DNA from: Paenibacillus sp.
Lineage (GTDB): Bacteria; Bacillota; Bacilli; Paenibacillales; Paenibacillaceae
Reading direction: 5' to 3'
DNA: 64,000 bases
Assembly (NCBI GenBank): GCA_017512705.1
Contig: JAFWEX010000008.1
Location: 24,949 to 88,948, forward strand
Below, in pieces: positions 16,842-26,225 of this stretch. How positions within the stretch are numbered: the first letter of the stretch is position 1; every line of letters starts with the position of its first letter. The notes under the pieces were generated by a model that saw nothing but the letters and a program-made list of their open reading frames with translations, did not search any database and was not told the origin of the DNA. Both the position numbers and the translations under genes were made by a program.

Positions 16842-17723
16842 ATGGCTCACGGGCACAAGAATAAGGATGAGGAAAAGATTATCTTTGTCGGTGATTCACG
16901 GGTTCGCAAAGGTTCGGGGTTTATTACTCCGCCCGACTATACGGCTTACCCCGGCAAATCAGAAGCTTTTATTCCTAACTTCTTGCTGAAGGAGTGGATG
17001 GTCGGTGTCGTTGTATTGGTCGGCATTCTGGTGTTGACCATCTCTGAACCTGCACCTCTCGGTTATCCGGCCAATCCAAGTGCATCAGTTATTCCGATGC
17101 CGGACTGGTACTTTCTTTTTCTCTATCAGTACCTGAAATACCCATATGCATCCGGAGATTATGTTCTACTCGGCGTGTTGGGTGTTAGCGGCGTTGCATT
17201 TGGAGCTTTGCTGCTGGCTCCCTTCCTGGATACGGGGAAAGAACGTCGTTTCTACAAACGTCCTATTGCTTCTTCTTTAATGTTACTGTCGGTAATTTCA
17301 GTGTTCTATCTGACAAACGTAGCCTGGACTCACTACAAGCACGAGCTTGAAGCGACAGGTCAGAAGCCAGAGCATATTCAGCGGGAAGAGGAAGCCCTGG
17401 AGAAACATGAACAGGGACTACCTACTTCCAATGCACCAGGACAGAAGGAAGAAGTCGCAATTGTTGACAAGGATAATCCTGCAATGGAAACGTACAAAAA
17501 AGCCGGCTGTATTGGCTGTCACGCAGCGGATATGAAAGGTGCCGGCGGTCCTTCTCTACGCGGAGTGGGAGACAAACACAGTCAGGAAGAAATTTTGGCC
17601 ATCATAAAAGAAGGCTATAACAGAATGCAGCCTCAGTATGAAAATGCCATAGCCCAAGGTGTAACGGATGAGGAGATCACTCATCTGGCTGAATGGCTTG
17701 CGAAACAGAAGGCGGAACAGTAA
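16842..17723 (+). CDS. qcrC: Menaquinol:cytochrome c reductase, fused subunit IV/cytochrome c
   Basis: The 293-residue protein joins a subunit IV-like membrane part (three hydrophobic helices, with PDWYFLFLYQYLKYP in the quinol site) to a C-terminal cytochrome c domain. The heme c motif is CIGCH near residue 223, and the axial methionine is probably in YNRMQPQY. The linker contains charged repeats rich in Glu. This fusion is the Bacillus type (255 residues there). It completes the complex made by the two genes before it. Confidence 0.95.
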   Translation: MAHGHKNKDEEKIIFVGDSRVRKGSGFITPPDYTAYPGKSEAFIPNFLLKEWMVGVVVLVGILVLTISEPAPLGYPANPSASVIPMPDWYFLFLYQYLKYPYASGDYVLLGVLGVSGVAFGALLLAPFLDTGKERRFYKRPIASSLMLLSVISVFYLTNVAWTHYKHELEATGQKPEHIQREEEALEKHEQGLPTSNAPGQKEEVAIVDKDNPAMETYKKAGCIGCHAADMKGAGGPSLRGVGDKHSQEEILAIIKEGYNRMQPQYENAIAQGVTDEEITHLAEWLAKQKAEQ

Positions 17724-17740
17724 AATCGAATTAATGAGAA

Positions 17741-17770
17741 AACCTGATCGTAATGCGGTCAGGTTTTTTT
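17741..17770 (+). terminator. Terminator of the qcrABC operon
   Basis: AACCTGAtCG pairs with CGgTCAGGTT around a short loop, followed by seven T. Confidence 0.85.
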
Positions 17771-17813
17771 GAAGTCATTTGGAGAAAAGGTGGTACCGAG
17801 TTACGGCGTTGAG

Positions 17814-17853
17814 GATTTAAGGATTTTAGGATTTAAGAATCTAAGACTTTAAG
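17814..17853 (+). repeat. Five imperfect 8-base tandem repeats
   Basis: The units GATTTAAG, GATTTTAG, GATTTAAG, AATCTAAG and ACTTTAAG run head to tail in the 154-base gap between qcrC and ypjA. They end about 20 bases before the ypjA ribosome site. They are non-coding in this position. Confidence 0.8.
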
Positions 17854-17877
17854 AATGAGTGAAGAAAGGAAGGTGCA

Positions 17878-18510
17878 GTGCACGTGGCTTTATCGTTTTT
17901 TTGGAGCAGGGAATTCCTGACCAATCGGTATTTCCTATGGCTTCTATTCTGGTGTAATGCGCTAGGCACGGTATACGGTTATATCTGGTATGGCGAGCAG
18001 ATGAAACTGACGCTAGCGCAGCAGCCGACATGGCAGATCGTATTTGTACCAGACAGTCCGACAGCAAGTCTGTTTTTTACTTTGGCTCTTTTGTGGGTGT
18101 TGTATCCGGTCAAGTCGGTAGTTCTTCAGCGGATCGGACATGTCATTCAGGCTCTTGCGGTTGTAACCTCTGTGAAATATGGGGTATGGGCCGTATCCAT
18201 TATTTTTGCAGGCTGGGCTCAAGGAGGCACGCAGCATTGGCAAGACTGGATGTTGATTGCTTCCCACAGTGCAATGGCGATTGAAGCGCTGATCTATGTA
18301 CGTTTCTTTGGGTTCCGTTGGTTGGCATTAATCGTGGCAGGTCTATGGACACTGCTGAACGATACAATGGATTATACATATGACATCTACCCGTGGCTGC
18401 CTGCAACGATGTATCAGCATGTCGAAGCTGTTCGTAATTTTACTTTTACATTAACCATCGCAAGTATTCTCGCTGCGTGGCTTGCGCTAAAACAGGCCAA
18501 AAGAGCGTAA
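17878..18510 (+). CDS. ypjA: DUF1405 multi-pass membrane protein, YpjA homologue
   Basis: The 210-residue protein has about six hydrophobic helices and the sequence NRYFLWLLFWCNALGTVYGY at its N-terminus. Gene order (qcrC-ypjA-ypjB) identifies it as the Bacillus YpjA equivalent; no function is established. The start is GTG after AAGGAAGG; a second GTG lies 6 bases on. DTMDYTYDIYPWLP is a conserved acidic segment near residue 160. Confidence 0.8.
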   Translation: MHVALSFFWSREFLTNRYFLWLLFWCNALGTVYGYIWYGEQMKLTLAQQPTWQIVFVPDSPTASLFFTLALLWVLYPVKSVVLQRIGHVIQALAVVTSVKYGVWAVSIIFAGWAQGGTQHWQDWMLIASHSAMAIEALIYVRFFGFRWLALIVAGLWTLLNDTMDYTYDIYPWLPATMYQHVEAVRNFTFTLTIASILAAWLALKQAKRA

Positions 18511-18576
18511 GCTTACACGTTTAGCTTGTTCTAACCGACTATCCCTCGCCATACATTGATGATGGGAGGGATGTCC

Positions 18577-19446
18577 ATGACGAGAACATTCAGGAGTATA
18601 AAGGGATGGCTGGCGGTATCATTCATGGCTCTGCTGCTTTGGACAAATGCTTCATACGCGGTGTCAGCGCAAAGTGATGAATCTATTCCAAATGCGAACA
18701 AGAAAGTGTCCTCAAGTTATACGATTGCACAATTAAATGAAGAAGCTGCTGTACTATATCGCCGAGTGCTCGAAAATAATATGGAGGAAGTACGCGCAAG
18801 TATTACACGGATCAGTAACAGTCTGCAGCACATCTCATTCGAGGGTCAAACCTCAGTTGAGGGTATTCATGCGCTGTCAGAAACGGTGGTGGAAGTAAAG
18901 GAGGCGGCAGTCAAATTCAAAGGGGATAAACATTTCCTTCAGCAGGCTTCGGCCAAGCTCAGACTTGCAGCCGACAGTCTAGCGAATTCGACCAAACCGC
19001 TCTGGCTCCAATATTATAAAATTGTGAAGAACGATCTGGATGCGTTGTCGCAGGCGGCGAATCAGAACCAGAGTGCAACAATTTTGGCCAATCGATATGC
19101 TGTACTTGAGGAGCATTATGAAACGATACGTCCCGCAGCCATTATTCGGCTTGAGCCATATCAGATCGTACAAATGGATGCGTGGTTATCCCATCTCAAA
19201 GGTCTGTCGAATGCGAAGACATCCGATACAACGCAGCTCGGGAGTATGATTGCTCATGGAGAAGAGCTGGTGAATCAATTGTTTGGACGAGAGAAGGATG
19301 AGAGTGCGTTTGTACCATTTGTTCAGGGTCCGGACCGCCGTGTGGCGGGACTAGTGATCAGTTCAGTAATTGTGGCTGTGCTCAGTTATGCGGGGTATCG
19401 GAAATATCATGCCCAGCAGAATGATATTTTTACATATCGTCACTAG
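18577..19446 (+). CDS. ypjB: Sporulation-associated protein YpjB homologue
   Basis: The protein (289 residues) begins with a signal-peptide-like stretch ending ASYAVSAQ, has a mostly helical extracytoplasmic body, and closes with a transmembrane helix near 260-280 (VAGLVISSVIVAVLSYAGY) and a short basic tail. Bacillus ypjB is expressed in sporulation and sits in the same neighbourhood. The ATG at 18577 is chosen because GGGAGGG lies 6 bases before it; upstream in-frame TTG and ATG codons have no ribosome site. Confidence 0.8.
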   Translation: MTRTFRSIKGWLAVSFMALLLWTNASYAVSAQSDESIPNANKKVSSSYTIAQLNEEAAVLYRRVLENNMEEVRASITRISNSLQHISFEGQTSVEGIHALSETVVEVKEAAVKFKGDKHFLQQASAKLRLAADSLANSTKPLWLQYYKIVKNDLDALSQAANQNQSATILANRYAVLEEHYETIRPAAIIRLEPYQIVQMDAWLSHLKGLSNAKTSDTTQLGSMIAHGEELVNQLFGREKDESAFVPFVQGPDRRVAGLVISSVIVAVLSYAGYRKYHAQQNDIFTYRH

Positions 19447-19488
19447 TGATCAGTTCGTATTATAGACACATGTCTGTGAATCTGGAAA

Positions 19489-19546
19489 AACCTCTTGCCG
19501 CACACAGTAGCCCATCTTGGCCTGGAATGCTGGAAGAGGTTTTTTT
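19489..19546. terminator. Shared terminator between converging genes
   Basis: AACCTCTT and AAGAGGTT form an 8-bp stem with a long loop (about 37 bases). T on the + side and A before the 5' arm would let it stop transcription from both ypjB and the YitT-family gene. Confidence 0.7.
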
Positions 19547-19573
19547 GTTATGTTCTATAAACCAGAGCAGGCT

Positions 19574-20443
19574 TCAGCTTTCTTTGAACCCTTCACCATG
19601 AACATCGTGCACATCGCTAATTATGACAAACGCTCTAGGATCAATTGAGCGCACTATGGTCTGAAGCCTACGAAATTCTTGTCTGGAGATGACACAGTAG
19701 GCCATATGTTTCGCTTGTTTGGAGTATGCACCAATGGCTGGGATGAGCGTAACGCCTCGATCCATGTCCTTCGTAATTTGATCCGCTATTTCGGGAGCAT
19801 GGTCGCTGATAATCATGAAAGCACGAGCAGAATAGGCGCCTTCCTGAATGAAGTCGATCACTTTGGATGCGATAAATACGGCTACAAGCGTATAAAGAAT
19901 TTTTTCCTTAGGAATGTAGATGAGTGAAAGTCCGATGATGACAAAGTCGATGCCTAACAGCACACGCCCCATACTCCAGCCATATTTACGGTTCAAGATC
20001 CGTGCGATAATGTCTGAGCCACCTGTCGTTCCACCCCAGCGGAAAACGATGCCAAGGCCGGCTCCAAGGGTCACGCCTGCGTACAAAGCGGCCAAGAGAA
20101 GGTCGTTCTCCGTATGTAAAGGTTCAATCCAGCCCTGATGGATCAACTTCTCGAACAGCCATAAAAATGCCGTCAGAGCCCCAACCCCGATGCCAGTATA
20201 GATCATCTGTCTGCCGCCCAGAACTTTAAGGCCAATGAGAAACAGCGGCACATTAAGGATCAATGTGGTCAGTGAAGGAGAAACACCGAAGGCATAGTTA
20301 ATCAATACGGTAACGCCAGTAAGTCCGCCTTCCATCAGTTGATTAGGTATAATGAAATAAAGTAGCCCGAAGGCATACAGGGCTGTACCCAGTAGAATAG
20401 GTAACACGAGCTTTAATTGAAACCACGTTTTGGCAGTGCTCAT
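19574..20443 (-). CDS. YitT family membrane protein with C-terminal DUF2179
   Basis: The 289-residue protein has about five transmembrane helices in the first 190 residues (for example LPILLGTALYAFGLLYFII and GGLTGVTVLINYAFG). A cytoplasmic domain of about 80 residues follows (SARAFMIISDHAPEIADQI, TLIPAIGAYS), typical of DUF2179. Bacillus YpjC occupies the same chromosomal place. The start at 20443 follows GAGAGGGATCTT; an upstream in-frame ATG at 20482 is less likely. Function is unknown. Confidence 0.85.
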   Translation of the reverse strand: MSTAKTWFQLKLVLPILLGTALYAFGLLYFIIPNQLMEGGLTGVTVLINYAFGVSPSLTTLILNVPLFLIGLKVLGGRQMIYTGIGVGALTAFLWLFEKLIHQGWIEPLHTENDLLLAALYAGVTLGAGLGIVFRWGGTTGGSDIIARILNRKYGWSMGRVLLGIDFVIIGLSLIYIPKEKILYTLVAVFIASKVIDFIQEGAYSARAFMIISDHAPEIADQITKDMDRGVTLIPAIGAYSKQAKHMAYCVISRQEFRRLQTIVRSIDPRAFVIISDVHDVHGEGFKES

Positions 20444-20618
20444 AAGATCCCTCTCTGTAGTTAGATTAGAATGAGGAAGCAATCATTCCCATCCTTTAGT
20501 ATACCTATTTCTATGATCATTAAAAACGAATTTGTGCCGGATGATGGTGGAAGTGAACCTCAATAACTGATATTATTATGAACAAACACGACACCAGATA
20601 GAAGGGGAACCTGCTCTC

Positions 20619-20948
20619 ATGGAAAAAAGTATGGCGGAAATGCAGCGTGAGGTTGATCTCTATATTTCCCAGTTCAAAGAGGGGTATTTCAGTCCTTTGG
20701 CCATGCTGGCCCGGATGTCTGAAGAGGTTGGGGAGCTTGCCCGTGAAGTGAATCACGAGTTCGGCGAGAAACCGAAGAAGGCTTCTGAAGCTGATAATTC
20801 CATCGAACTTGAACTTGGCGATATTTTATTTATCACCATTTGCTTTGCAAACTCGCTTGGTATTGATCTGGCCGAGGCTCATGATAAGGTCATGCATAAA
20901 TTTAATACCCGCGACGCAAATCGGTGGACTCCAAAACACACCGATTAG
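20619..20948 (+). CDS. MazG-type nucleotide pyrophosphohydrolase (YpjD homologue)
   Basis: The 109-residue all-helical protein carries the metal-binding pattern of MazG enzymes: EEVGELAREVNHEFG followed by ELGDILFITICFANSL, with acidic residues for Mg2+. Such enzymes hydrolyse nucleoside triphosphates to monophosphates and pyrophosphate, usually as housekeeping. Position before dapB matches Bacillus ypjD. The stop overlaps the upstream open frame of the TPR gene but not its likely start. Confidence 0.88.
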   Translation: MEKSMAEMQREVDLYISQFKEGYFSPLAMLARMSEEVGELAREVNHEFGEKPKKASEADNSIELELGDILFITICFANSLGIDLAEAHDKVMHKFNTRDANRWTPKHTD

Positions 20949-20998
20949 GCGTAAATTACATATGCTGTACCATCACCCGCACGGGGAGGGTCAGCTTG

Positions 20999-21523
20999 AT
21001 GATGAAACCAGAAGATTATATGCAGCAGGCATATCGCTGTATTTTACAAAATGATTTTGAGCAGGCCATTCGCTGGTTCGAAGCGGCAATTCATGCTCAC
21101 CCGGAACATGCCGAGTTGTATTATCGCTGTTCTATTACACACGCCCGCAGTAAACATCTACTTCCTGCGCTGGAATATGCTCGCAAGGCGGTAGAGCTAT
21201 CTGAAGGCACCGAAGAATATAGGCTCCATCTGCAGACGCTTGAGGCAAAGCAGCTGATCATCAAGGCGAAATTATTGCTAGAACAGTCTGCAAGAGAAAC
21301 ATCCAAGCCGTATGTTGAAGCGTCTTTACTTCTGAAAGAAGCGATTAGGTTAGATCCACTTTCTGTGGAAGCTCATGTGATGCTGGCGCTGGCCTACAGT
21401 GATCTGAATGAATATAGAGATGCGCTGCAGGTGCTGCAAGATGCCATATTGCTTGATCCGCAGAATGGGCAGTTGCAACAGATGTTACAGGAAACGAAGC
21501 AACGTATGAGATCCATGCAATAA
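20999..21523 (+). CDS. TPR-repeat protein of unknown role
   Basis: The 174-residue soluble protein is made of tetratricopeptide-like repeats: AYRCILQNDFEQAIRWFEAA, AELYYRCSITHARSKHLLPA and VEAHVMLALAYSDLNEYRDA end with typical P at the turn (HPEHAEL, DPLSVEA, DPQNGQL). The frame is open from 20924, but GGGGAGGG lies 8 bases before the ATG at 20999, which is taken as the start. Bacillus has no TPR gene at this exact place that I recall. It probably mediates protein contacts. Confidence 0.75.
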   Translation: MMKPEDYMQQAYRCILQNDFEQAIRWFEAAIHAHPEHAELYYRCSITHARSKHLLPALEYARKAVELSEGTEEYRLHLQTLEAKQLIIKAKLLLEQSARETSKPYVEASLLLKEAIRLDPLSVEAHVMLALAYSDLNEYRDALQVLQDAILLDPQNGQLQQMLQETKQRMRSMQ

Positions 21524-21616
21524 TATTGATCTTCACATTCAAGCGATTGGATGGGGTAGAGGAGCATAGGTTGAATACATTAGATGAACTATTTTTTGTG
21601 AGGAGATGCAGCTAAG

Positions 21617-22420
21617 ATGAGTGAAGTGATAAGAGTTGCCGTGATCGGAGCGGCTGGCCGAATGGGCCGTGAAGTGGTAAAGCTGGTACTACAGGATCCA
21701 GAACTGGAGCTTGTAGCCGCTGTCAACCGCTCCGGTGTTGGCACGGATGCAGGAACACTTGTAGGGTTGCCAGAGTGTGGTGTGCTGTTAACGGATGATA
21801 TTGAGATGGCTTTTGCCGAAACCAAACCGCAGGTCATGGTTGATTTTACAGTGCCTCAATTCGCGTATGCTCATACGGAGATTGCAATCCGCCACGGCGT
21901 AAGACCTGTCATGGGGGTTACCGGCTTCACGCCGGAGCAGATTGAGCAATTGGACAAGCAATGTCAGGAGAAAGGGATTGGCGGGCTGATCGCACCGAAC
22001 TTTTCAATTGGCGCAATCTTGATGATGCGTTTTGCAGCACAGGCTGCCAAACATATGCCTAACGTGGAGATTATTGAATATCATGGCGATCAGAAGCTGG
22101 ACGCTCCATCAGGTACTGCAATCAAAACAGCAGAACTGATCGCAGCCAATCGTGAGGAGATCCGTCAAGGAAATCCGAATGAGGAAGAAACGATTGAGGG
22201 TGCACGTGGAGGCTATTACAACGGATTCCGCATCCACAGTGTGCGTTTACCAGGGGTATTTGCGCAGCAAGAAGTTGTATTCGGTGATTACGGACAGTCG
22301 CTGAAGATTCGTCATGATTCATATGAGCGTGCTGGTTATATGCCAGGAGTCAAGATAGGTATACAGAAGGTGCTGGAATATACAGGACTCATCTACGGCT
22401 TTGACCACTTTATTGACTAA
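21617..22420 (+). CDS. dapB: 4-hydroxy-tetrahydrodipicolinate reductase
   Basis: DapB reduces the product of DapA on the way to diaminopimelate, lysine and dipicolinate. The 267-residue protein has the NAD(P) motif GAAGRMGRE, the GVTGFTPEQ loop and the substrate site [15 protein letters not shown], with catalytic His and Lys. The second histidine often seen in this motif is Gly here. GAGGAG lies before the ATG. It starts the dapB-mgsA-bshB1 run. Confidence 0.95.
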   Translation: MSEVIRVAVIGAAGRMGREVVKLVLQDPELELVAAVNRSGVGTDAGTLVGLPECGVLLTDDIEMAFAETKPQVMVDFTVPQFAYAHTEIAIRHGVRPVMGVTGFTPEQIEQLDKQCQEKGIGGLIAPNFSIGAILMMRFAAQAAKHMPNVEIIEYHGDQKLDAPSGTAIKTAELIAANREEIRQGNPNEEETIEGARGGYYNGFRIHSVRLPGVFAQQEVVFGDYGQSLKIRHDSYERAGYMPGVKIGIQKVLEYTGLIYGFDHFID

Positions 22421-22437
22421 AGGAGATTAAGATTGTC

Positions 22438-22878
22438 ATGTTGAAAATTGCATTTATTGCCCATGATCGCAAAAAAGAAGAAATGGTAAACTTCGTTACA
22501 GCTTATGAACCTGTGTTTACGGAACACGAGCTTTATTCAACAGGCACAACAGGTCTTCGCATTATGGAAGGAACATCTCTAAAGATTCATCGTTTTGAAT
22601 CAGGACCACTGGGAGGCGACCAACAGATTGGAGCTTTGGTTGCGCAAAATGAGATGGACCTGATCATATTTCTGCGTGATCCGTTAATGGCACAACCACA
22701 CGAGCCAGACATCAATGCACTGCTTCGTCTGTGCGATGTACAGGGAATCCCACTGGCAACTAACATTGCTACGGCTGAGATTCTTGTCAAAGCGTTAGAT
22801 CGTGGTGATTTTGGTTGGAGAGAGCTCGTACATAAGTACAAGCCGGAAGCGGGATTGAATACGGGGGACTCTCAATGA
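22438..22878 (+). CDS. mgsA: Methylglyoxal synthase
   Basis: This 146-residue enzyme converts dihydroxyacetone phosphate to methylglyoxal and phosphate, a bypass when sugar phosphates build up. [16 protein letters not shown] and [11 protein letters not shown] form the phosphate site, and LIIFLRDPL holds the catalytic Asp. It overlaps bshB1 by 4 bases. Co-location with bacillithiol synthesis is meaningful since bacillithiol is used to detoxify methylglyoxal. Confidence 0.95.
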   Translation: MLKIAFIAHDRKKEEMVNFVTAYEPVFTEHELYSTGTTGLRIMEGTSLKIHRFESGPLGGDQQIGALVAQNEMDLIIFLRDPLMAQPHEPDINALLRLCDVQGIPLATNIATAEILVKALDRGDFGWRELVHKYKPEAGLNTGDSQ

Positions 22879-23564
22879 GTCTAGATATACTGGTCTTCGG
22901 AGCGCATGCGGATGATGCTGAGATTGGAATGGCTGGAACGATCGCTAAACATACGGCTGCCGGGTTGAAGGTAGGCGTATGTGATCTGACTCGTGCAGAG
23001 ATGTCCTCCAATGGCACCGTAGAACGCAGAACCGAGGAAGCGGAGCAAGCCTCACGCGTCCTCGGTCTTTCGTGTCGAACAAATCTCGGTTTACCCGATC
23101 GTGGCCTCTATATCACACCAGAACATGTACAAGCAATAACCGCAGAGATACGGAGACATGCACCGCGTATCGTTTTTGCGCCTTATTGGGAGGATCGGCA
23201 CCCCGATCACATCATGTGCAGTAAACTCGTGCAAGAAGCGGTATTTAACGCTAAGCTTCGAAACTATATGCCTGACATGCCTGCCGTGCAAGTGAAGGAA
23301 GTCTACTTCTACTTTATTAACGATATCGGTCCTACGGATTTAATTGTGGATATTTCGGAACACTACGAGCAGAAGGAAGCATCTCTTCGTTGTTATCGAT
23401 CTCAATTTGAGCAAGGGGAAGGCATCGTATCTACGCCGCTGAATCAAGGTTATATCGAACGGGTGAGAGCACGTGATTCCTTGCTTGGGCAACGAAGCTT
23501 AATCCCATTTGCAGAAGGATTTGCAACGATAACACCTTATGTGGTCAAGCAGTTTGGCGTATAA
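22875..23564 (+). CDS. bshB1: Bacillithiol biosynthesis deacetylase BshB1
   Basis: This zinc-dependent LmbE-family deacetylase removes acetate from GlcNAc-malate in bacillithiol synthesis. The 229-residue protein carries [14 protein letters not shown], in which the usual AHPDD reads AHADD, and the second metal motif EDRHPDH. The start overlaps mgsA (ATGA). bshA, the glycosyltransferase that makes its substrate, is the next gene. Confidence 0.93.
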   Translation: MSLDILVFGAHADDAEIGMAGTIAKHTAAGLKVGVCDLTRAEMSSNGTVERRTEEAEQASRVLGLSCRTNLGLPDRGLYITPEHVQAITAEIRRHAPRIVFAPYWEDRHPDHIMCSKLVQEAVFNAKLRNYMPDMPAVQVKEVYFYFINDIGPTDLIVDISEHYEQKEASLRCYRSQFEQGEGIVSTPLNQGYIERVRARDSLLGQRSLIPFAEGFATITPYVVKQFGV

Positions 23565-23594
23565 ACGAATCCAACGTATGTATATATAAATAGA

Positions 23595-23612
23595 ACAACG
23601 TTTACACGTTGT
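23595..23612. promoter_or_regulatory. Perfect 7-4-7 inverted repeat between bshB1 and bshA
   Basis: ACAACGT and ACGTTGT flank TTAC. It is not followed by a T-run, so an operator is more likely than a terminator. No regulator is assigned. No convincing promoter was found in this 159-base gap. Confidence 0.4.
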
Positions 23613-23723
23613 CTGAAAGCTCTCTGATTGAAAGCTAATCATAAAACAAATCATGGCATCTTAAACATTTCCGTTGCATGATATCAACCTACATAATGTA
23701 GGAGATCAAAGGAGTCCAACCGG

Positions 23724-24884
23724 ATGGATCAAAAGCTAAAAATCGGAATTACCTGTTATCCGTCCCTCGGAGGATCTGGGGTGGTCGCAACGGAACTCGG
23801 CAAATTATTGGCCGAACAGGGACATCAGGTTCATTTTATTGCGAACAGTATTCCTTTTAGATTAGGAAAGTTTCAGAAAAATATTTTTTATCATGAAGTA
23901 GAGGTTAATGATTATTACGTATTTCGGTATCCTCCGTATGACCTGTCATTGGCGACCAAAATGGCTCAGGTAGCGAAAACGCAGCAGCTCGACTTGCTTC
24001 ATGTGCATTATGCGGTACCTCATGCCGTGTGCGCATTTCTAGCCAAACAGATGGTCGGAGACAATCTGAAAGTGGTTACGACGCTTCATGGAACAGATAT
24101 TACGGTTCTTGCCCAGGATGAGTCCTTGAAAGACTTGATCCGCCTTGCGATTAATGAGAGTGATGCGGTTACAGCCGTCTCCCAGGATTTGATTCGTGAA
24201 ACCGTTGAATTGCTAGATATCCAGCGTCCGATTGACCTGACTTATAATTTTATAGATAAACGTGTGTATTATCCTAGAGATGCAGCGAGTTTGCGTCGCG
24301 ATTATGCTGCACCCAATGAAAAAATATTGATGCACATTTCGAATTTCCGCCCGGTCAAGCGAACACAAGACGTGGTTGAAGTCTTCCGTCAGGTTCAAGA
24401 ACAGGTTCCGGCAAAACTGTTGTTTGTGGGTGAGGGTCCGGATTTGCCTAAAATTCAATGCAGAATTCAAGAACTGGGTCTGAGTGACAAGGTTCATTTC
24501 CTTGGCAGACAAGACGATATTGCCCATGTTATATCAATGGCCGATATTTTAATGCTTCCCTCTGAGAAGGAAAGCTTCGGTTTGGTAGCACTTGAGGCGA
24601 TGGCATGCGGCGTGCCTACGATTGGTTCACTAGCTGGCGGTATTCCGGAACTCGTGTTACATGGGAAAACTGGATTTCTCTCGCCAATTGGAGATACCAA
24701 GTCTATGGCAGAAAACGCAATACGTCTGCTGACTAGCGAAAAATTGGCTGCAGATTTCCGGGAAGCATGTCTTCAACGTGCGCATCATGATTTCTGCAAT
24801 GATTCAATTCGTCAGCAATATGAACAGATATACTATCGTGTGCTTGGAAGAGAAATCCCTAGTCTGAACCCCGTTTGCGGCTAG
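23724..24884 (+). CDS. bshA: N-acetyl-alpha-D-glucosaminyl L-malate synthase BshA
   Basis: The first bacillithiol enzyme, a GT4-family glycosyltransferase that joins UDP-GlcNAc and L-malate. The 386-residue protein starts with KIGITCYPSLGGSGVVATELG, has TLHGTDITVL, HISNFRPVKR, FVGEGPD and the nucleotide-sugar motif PSEKESFGLVALEAMACG. AAAGGAG lies before the ATG. It is followed by cca, as in Bacillus. Confidence 0.95.
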   Translation: MDQKLKIGITCYPSLGGSGVVATELGKLLAEQGHQVHFIANSIPFRLGKFQKNIFYHEVEVNDYYVFRYPPYDLSLATKMAQVAKTQQLDLLHVHYAVPHAVCAFLAKQMVGDNLKVVTTLHGTDITVLAQDESLKDLIRLAINESDAVTAVSQDLIRETVELLDIQRPIDLTYNFIDKRVYYPRDAASLRRDYAAPNEKILMHISNFRPVKRTQDVVEVFRQVQEQVPAKLLFVGEGPDLPKIQCRIQELGLSDKVHFLGRQDDIAHVISMADILMLPSEKESFGLVALEAMACGVPTIGSLAGGIPELVLHGKTGFLSPIGDTKSMAENAIRLLTSEKLAADFREACLQRAHHDFCNDSIRQQYEQIYYRVLGREIPSLNPVCG

Positions 24885-24923
24885 CCTGGGGGAGACCACA
24901 GCAGGCAAGAGAAGAGGTGAGAT

Positions 24924-26225
24924 GTGGTGGTTCATTGGACACAAGCAGATGATGAAATGGCAAAACAAAGTGAAAAGGTACTCCAGCGATTAAATGAAGA
25001 AGGGTTCAAGGCCTACTGGGTTGGCGGTTGTGTTCGTGATGAATTGTTAGGGCGAGCTGTTGATGATATGGACATTACAACTTCGGCTTCACCGGAACAA
25101 GTCATGGGCATATTCGACGACTGTATTCCTACAGGATTACAGCATGGCACGGTAACTGTCCGATCAGGCGGTTATTATTTTGAAGTCACTACATTTCGTA
25201 CAGAGTCAGAGTATCAGGATAATCGTAGACCTTCTGCGGTACAATTTGTACAGAATATCCAAGAAGATTTACAACGGCGGGATTTTACAATGAATGCTCT
25301 AGCCATGCATGTTGATGGAACGATCGTGGATCCGTTTGGTGGGCAGATGGATATTAAGCAAGAGCTTGTGCGATGTGTAGGCCTGGCGGTTGAACGTTTC
25401 GGTGAGGATGCACTGCGGATGCTTCGTTGTATACGATTTGCGTCGGTCTTTGATTTTAGCATTGCCTACAATACCTGGAAAGGGCTCGTCGATCAACGCG
25501 AATTACTTCAGCATATTGCCATGGAGCGGGTTCGCACAGAGATGGTGAAAATGATGGCGGGTCCTCATCCTCAGAAGGGTTTGGAATTGTTATTCCGGAG
25601 CAGGGCATTAGAGTATGTTAAAGCTCCGATAGATTCCAGCAGATTCAACAAAGAGCTGTTAGTTGGGTTGGAGCATTTGACAGGGGAACATGTCTTGCTG
25701 CGATGGTCGTGTGTGTTATTAGCTGGTCGATATACCCGAGAAGAGGCAGACAAGCTGCTAAGACAGTGGACATTTTCAAATGAGCATCGAATTCGAATCA
25801 CAGGTGTGCTTCAGGTGGAAGAGTTGGTGACCACTTTTGTGGAGCATTGTGAAGATGATAACCTGCTACGGGAAAACTGGATTGTTACGGTGCTCTCTTG
25901 TGGTGCTCAAGCCGCGAACGACTGGTTAATTCTGCAAAAGCAACTTCCCCAAAAGTGGCGTGATGGTTCGGAGCGGGCACATGAACAGATGGCTAGAGTT
26001 CAAACTCATGCGGCCAGCTGGAGTCGATCCATGCCCGTCCACGAAATAAAAGAACTGCAAATCACGGGTGAACAGGTGTTGCAATTGGTAGAGCGTAAGG
26101 GTGGGCCTTGGCTCGGCCAGCTCATGAAACATTTACTTAAGGAAACAGCCATCGGAAATATAATGAATCAGTATGAAGCATTGTGTACTGAAGTGAAACG
26201 GGTGACTGCAAATGACCAAGTCTGA
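24924..26225 (+). CDS. cca: CCA tRNA nucleotidyltransferase
   Basis: This enzyme adds CCA to tRNA 3' ends. The 433-residue protein has the class II motif GGCVRDELLG followed by the metal-binding DDMDITT, then RDFTMNALA and EDALRMLRCIRFAS. A GTG start at 24924 is used after GAAGAGGTGAG; a second GTG follows directly, and an ATG lies at 24957 with no better ribosome site. It overlaps birA by 14 bases. Confidence 0.94.
   Translation: MVVHWTQADDEMAKQSEKVLQRLNEEGFKAYWVGGCVRDELLGRAVDDMDITTSASPEQVMGIFDDCIPTGLQHGTVTVRSGGYYFEVTTFRTESEYQDNRRPSAVQFVQNIQEDLQRRDFTMNALAMHVDGTIVDPFGGQMDIKQELVRCVGLAVERFGEDALRMLRCIRFASVFDFSIAYNTWKGLVDQRELLQHIAMERVRTEMVKMMAGPHPQKGLELLFRSRALEYVKAPIDSSRFNKELLVGLEHLTGEHVLLRWSCVLLAGRYTREEADKLLRQWTFSNEHRIRITGVLQVEELVTTFVEHCEDDNLLRENWIVTVLSCGAQAANDWLILQKQLPQKWRDGSERAHEQMARVQTHAASWSRSMPVHEIKELQITGEQVLQLVERKGGPWLGQLMKHLLKETAIGNIMNQYEALCTEVKRVTANDQV

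Noticed and set aside
17789-17800. GGTGGTACCGAG resembling a T-box core before ypjA
   Set aside because: No stem I, specifier or following terminator; a terminator lies just upstream. Taken as chance.
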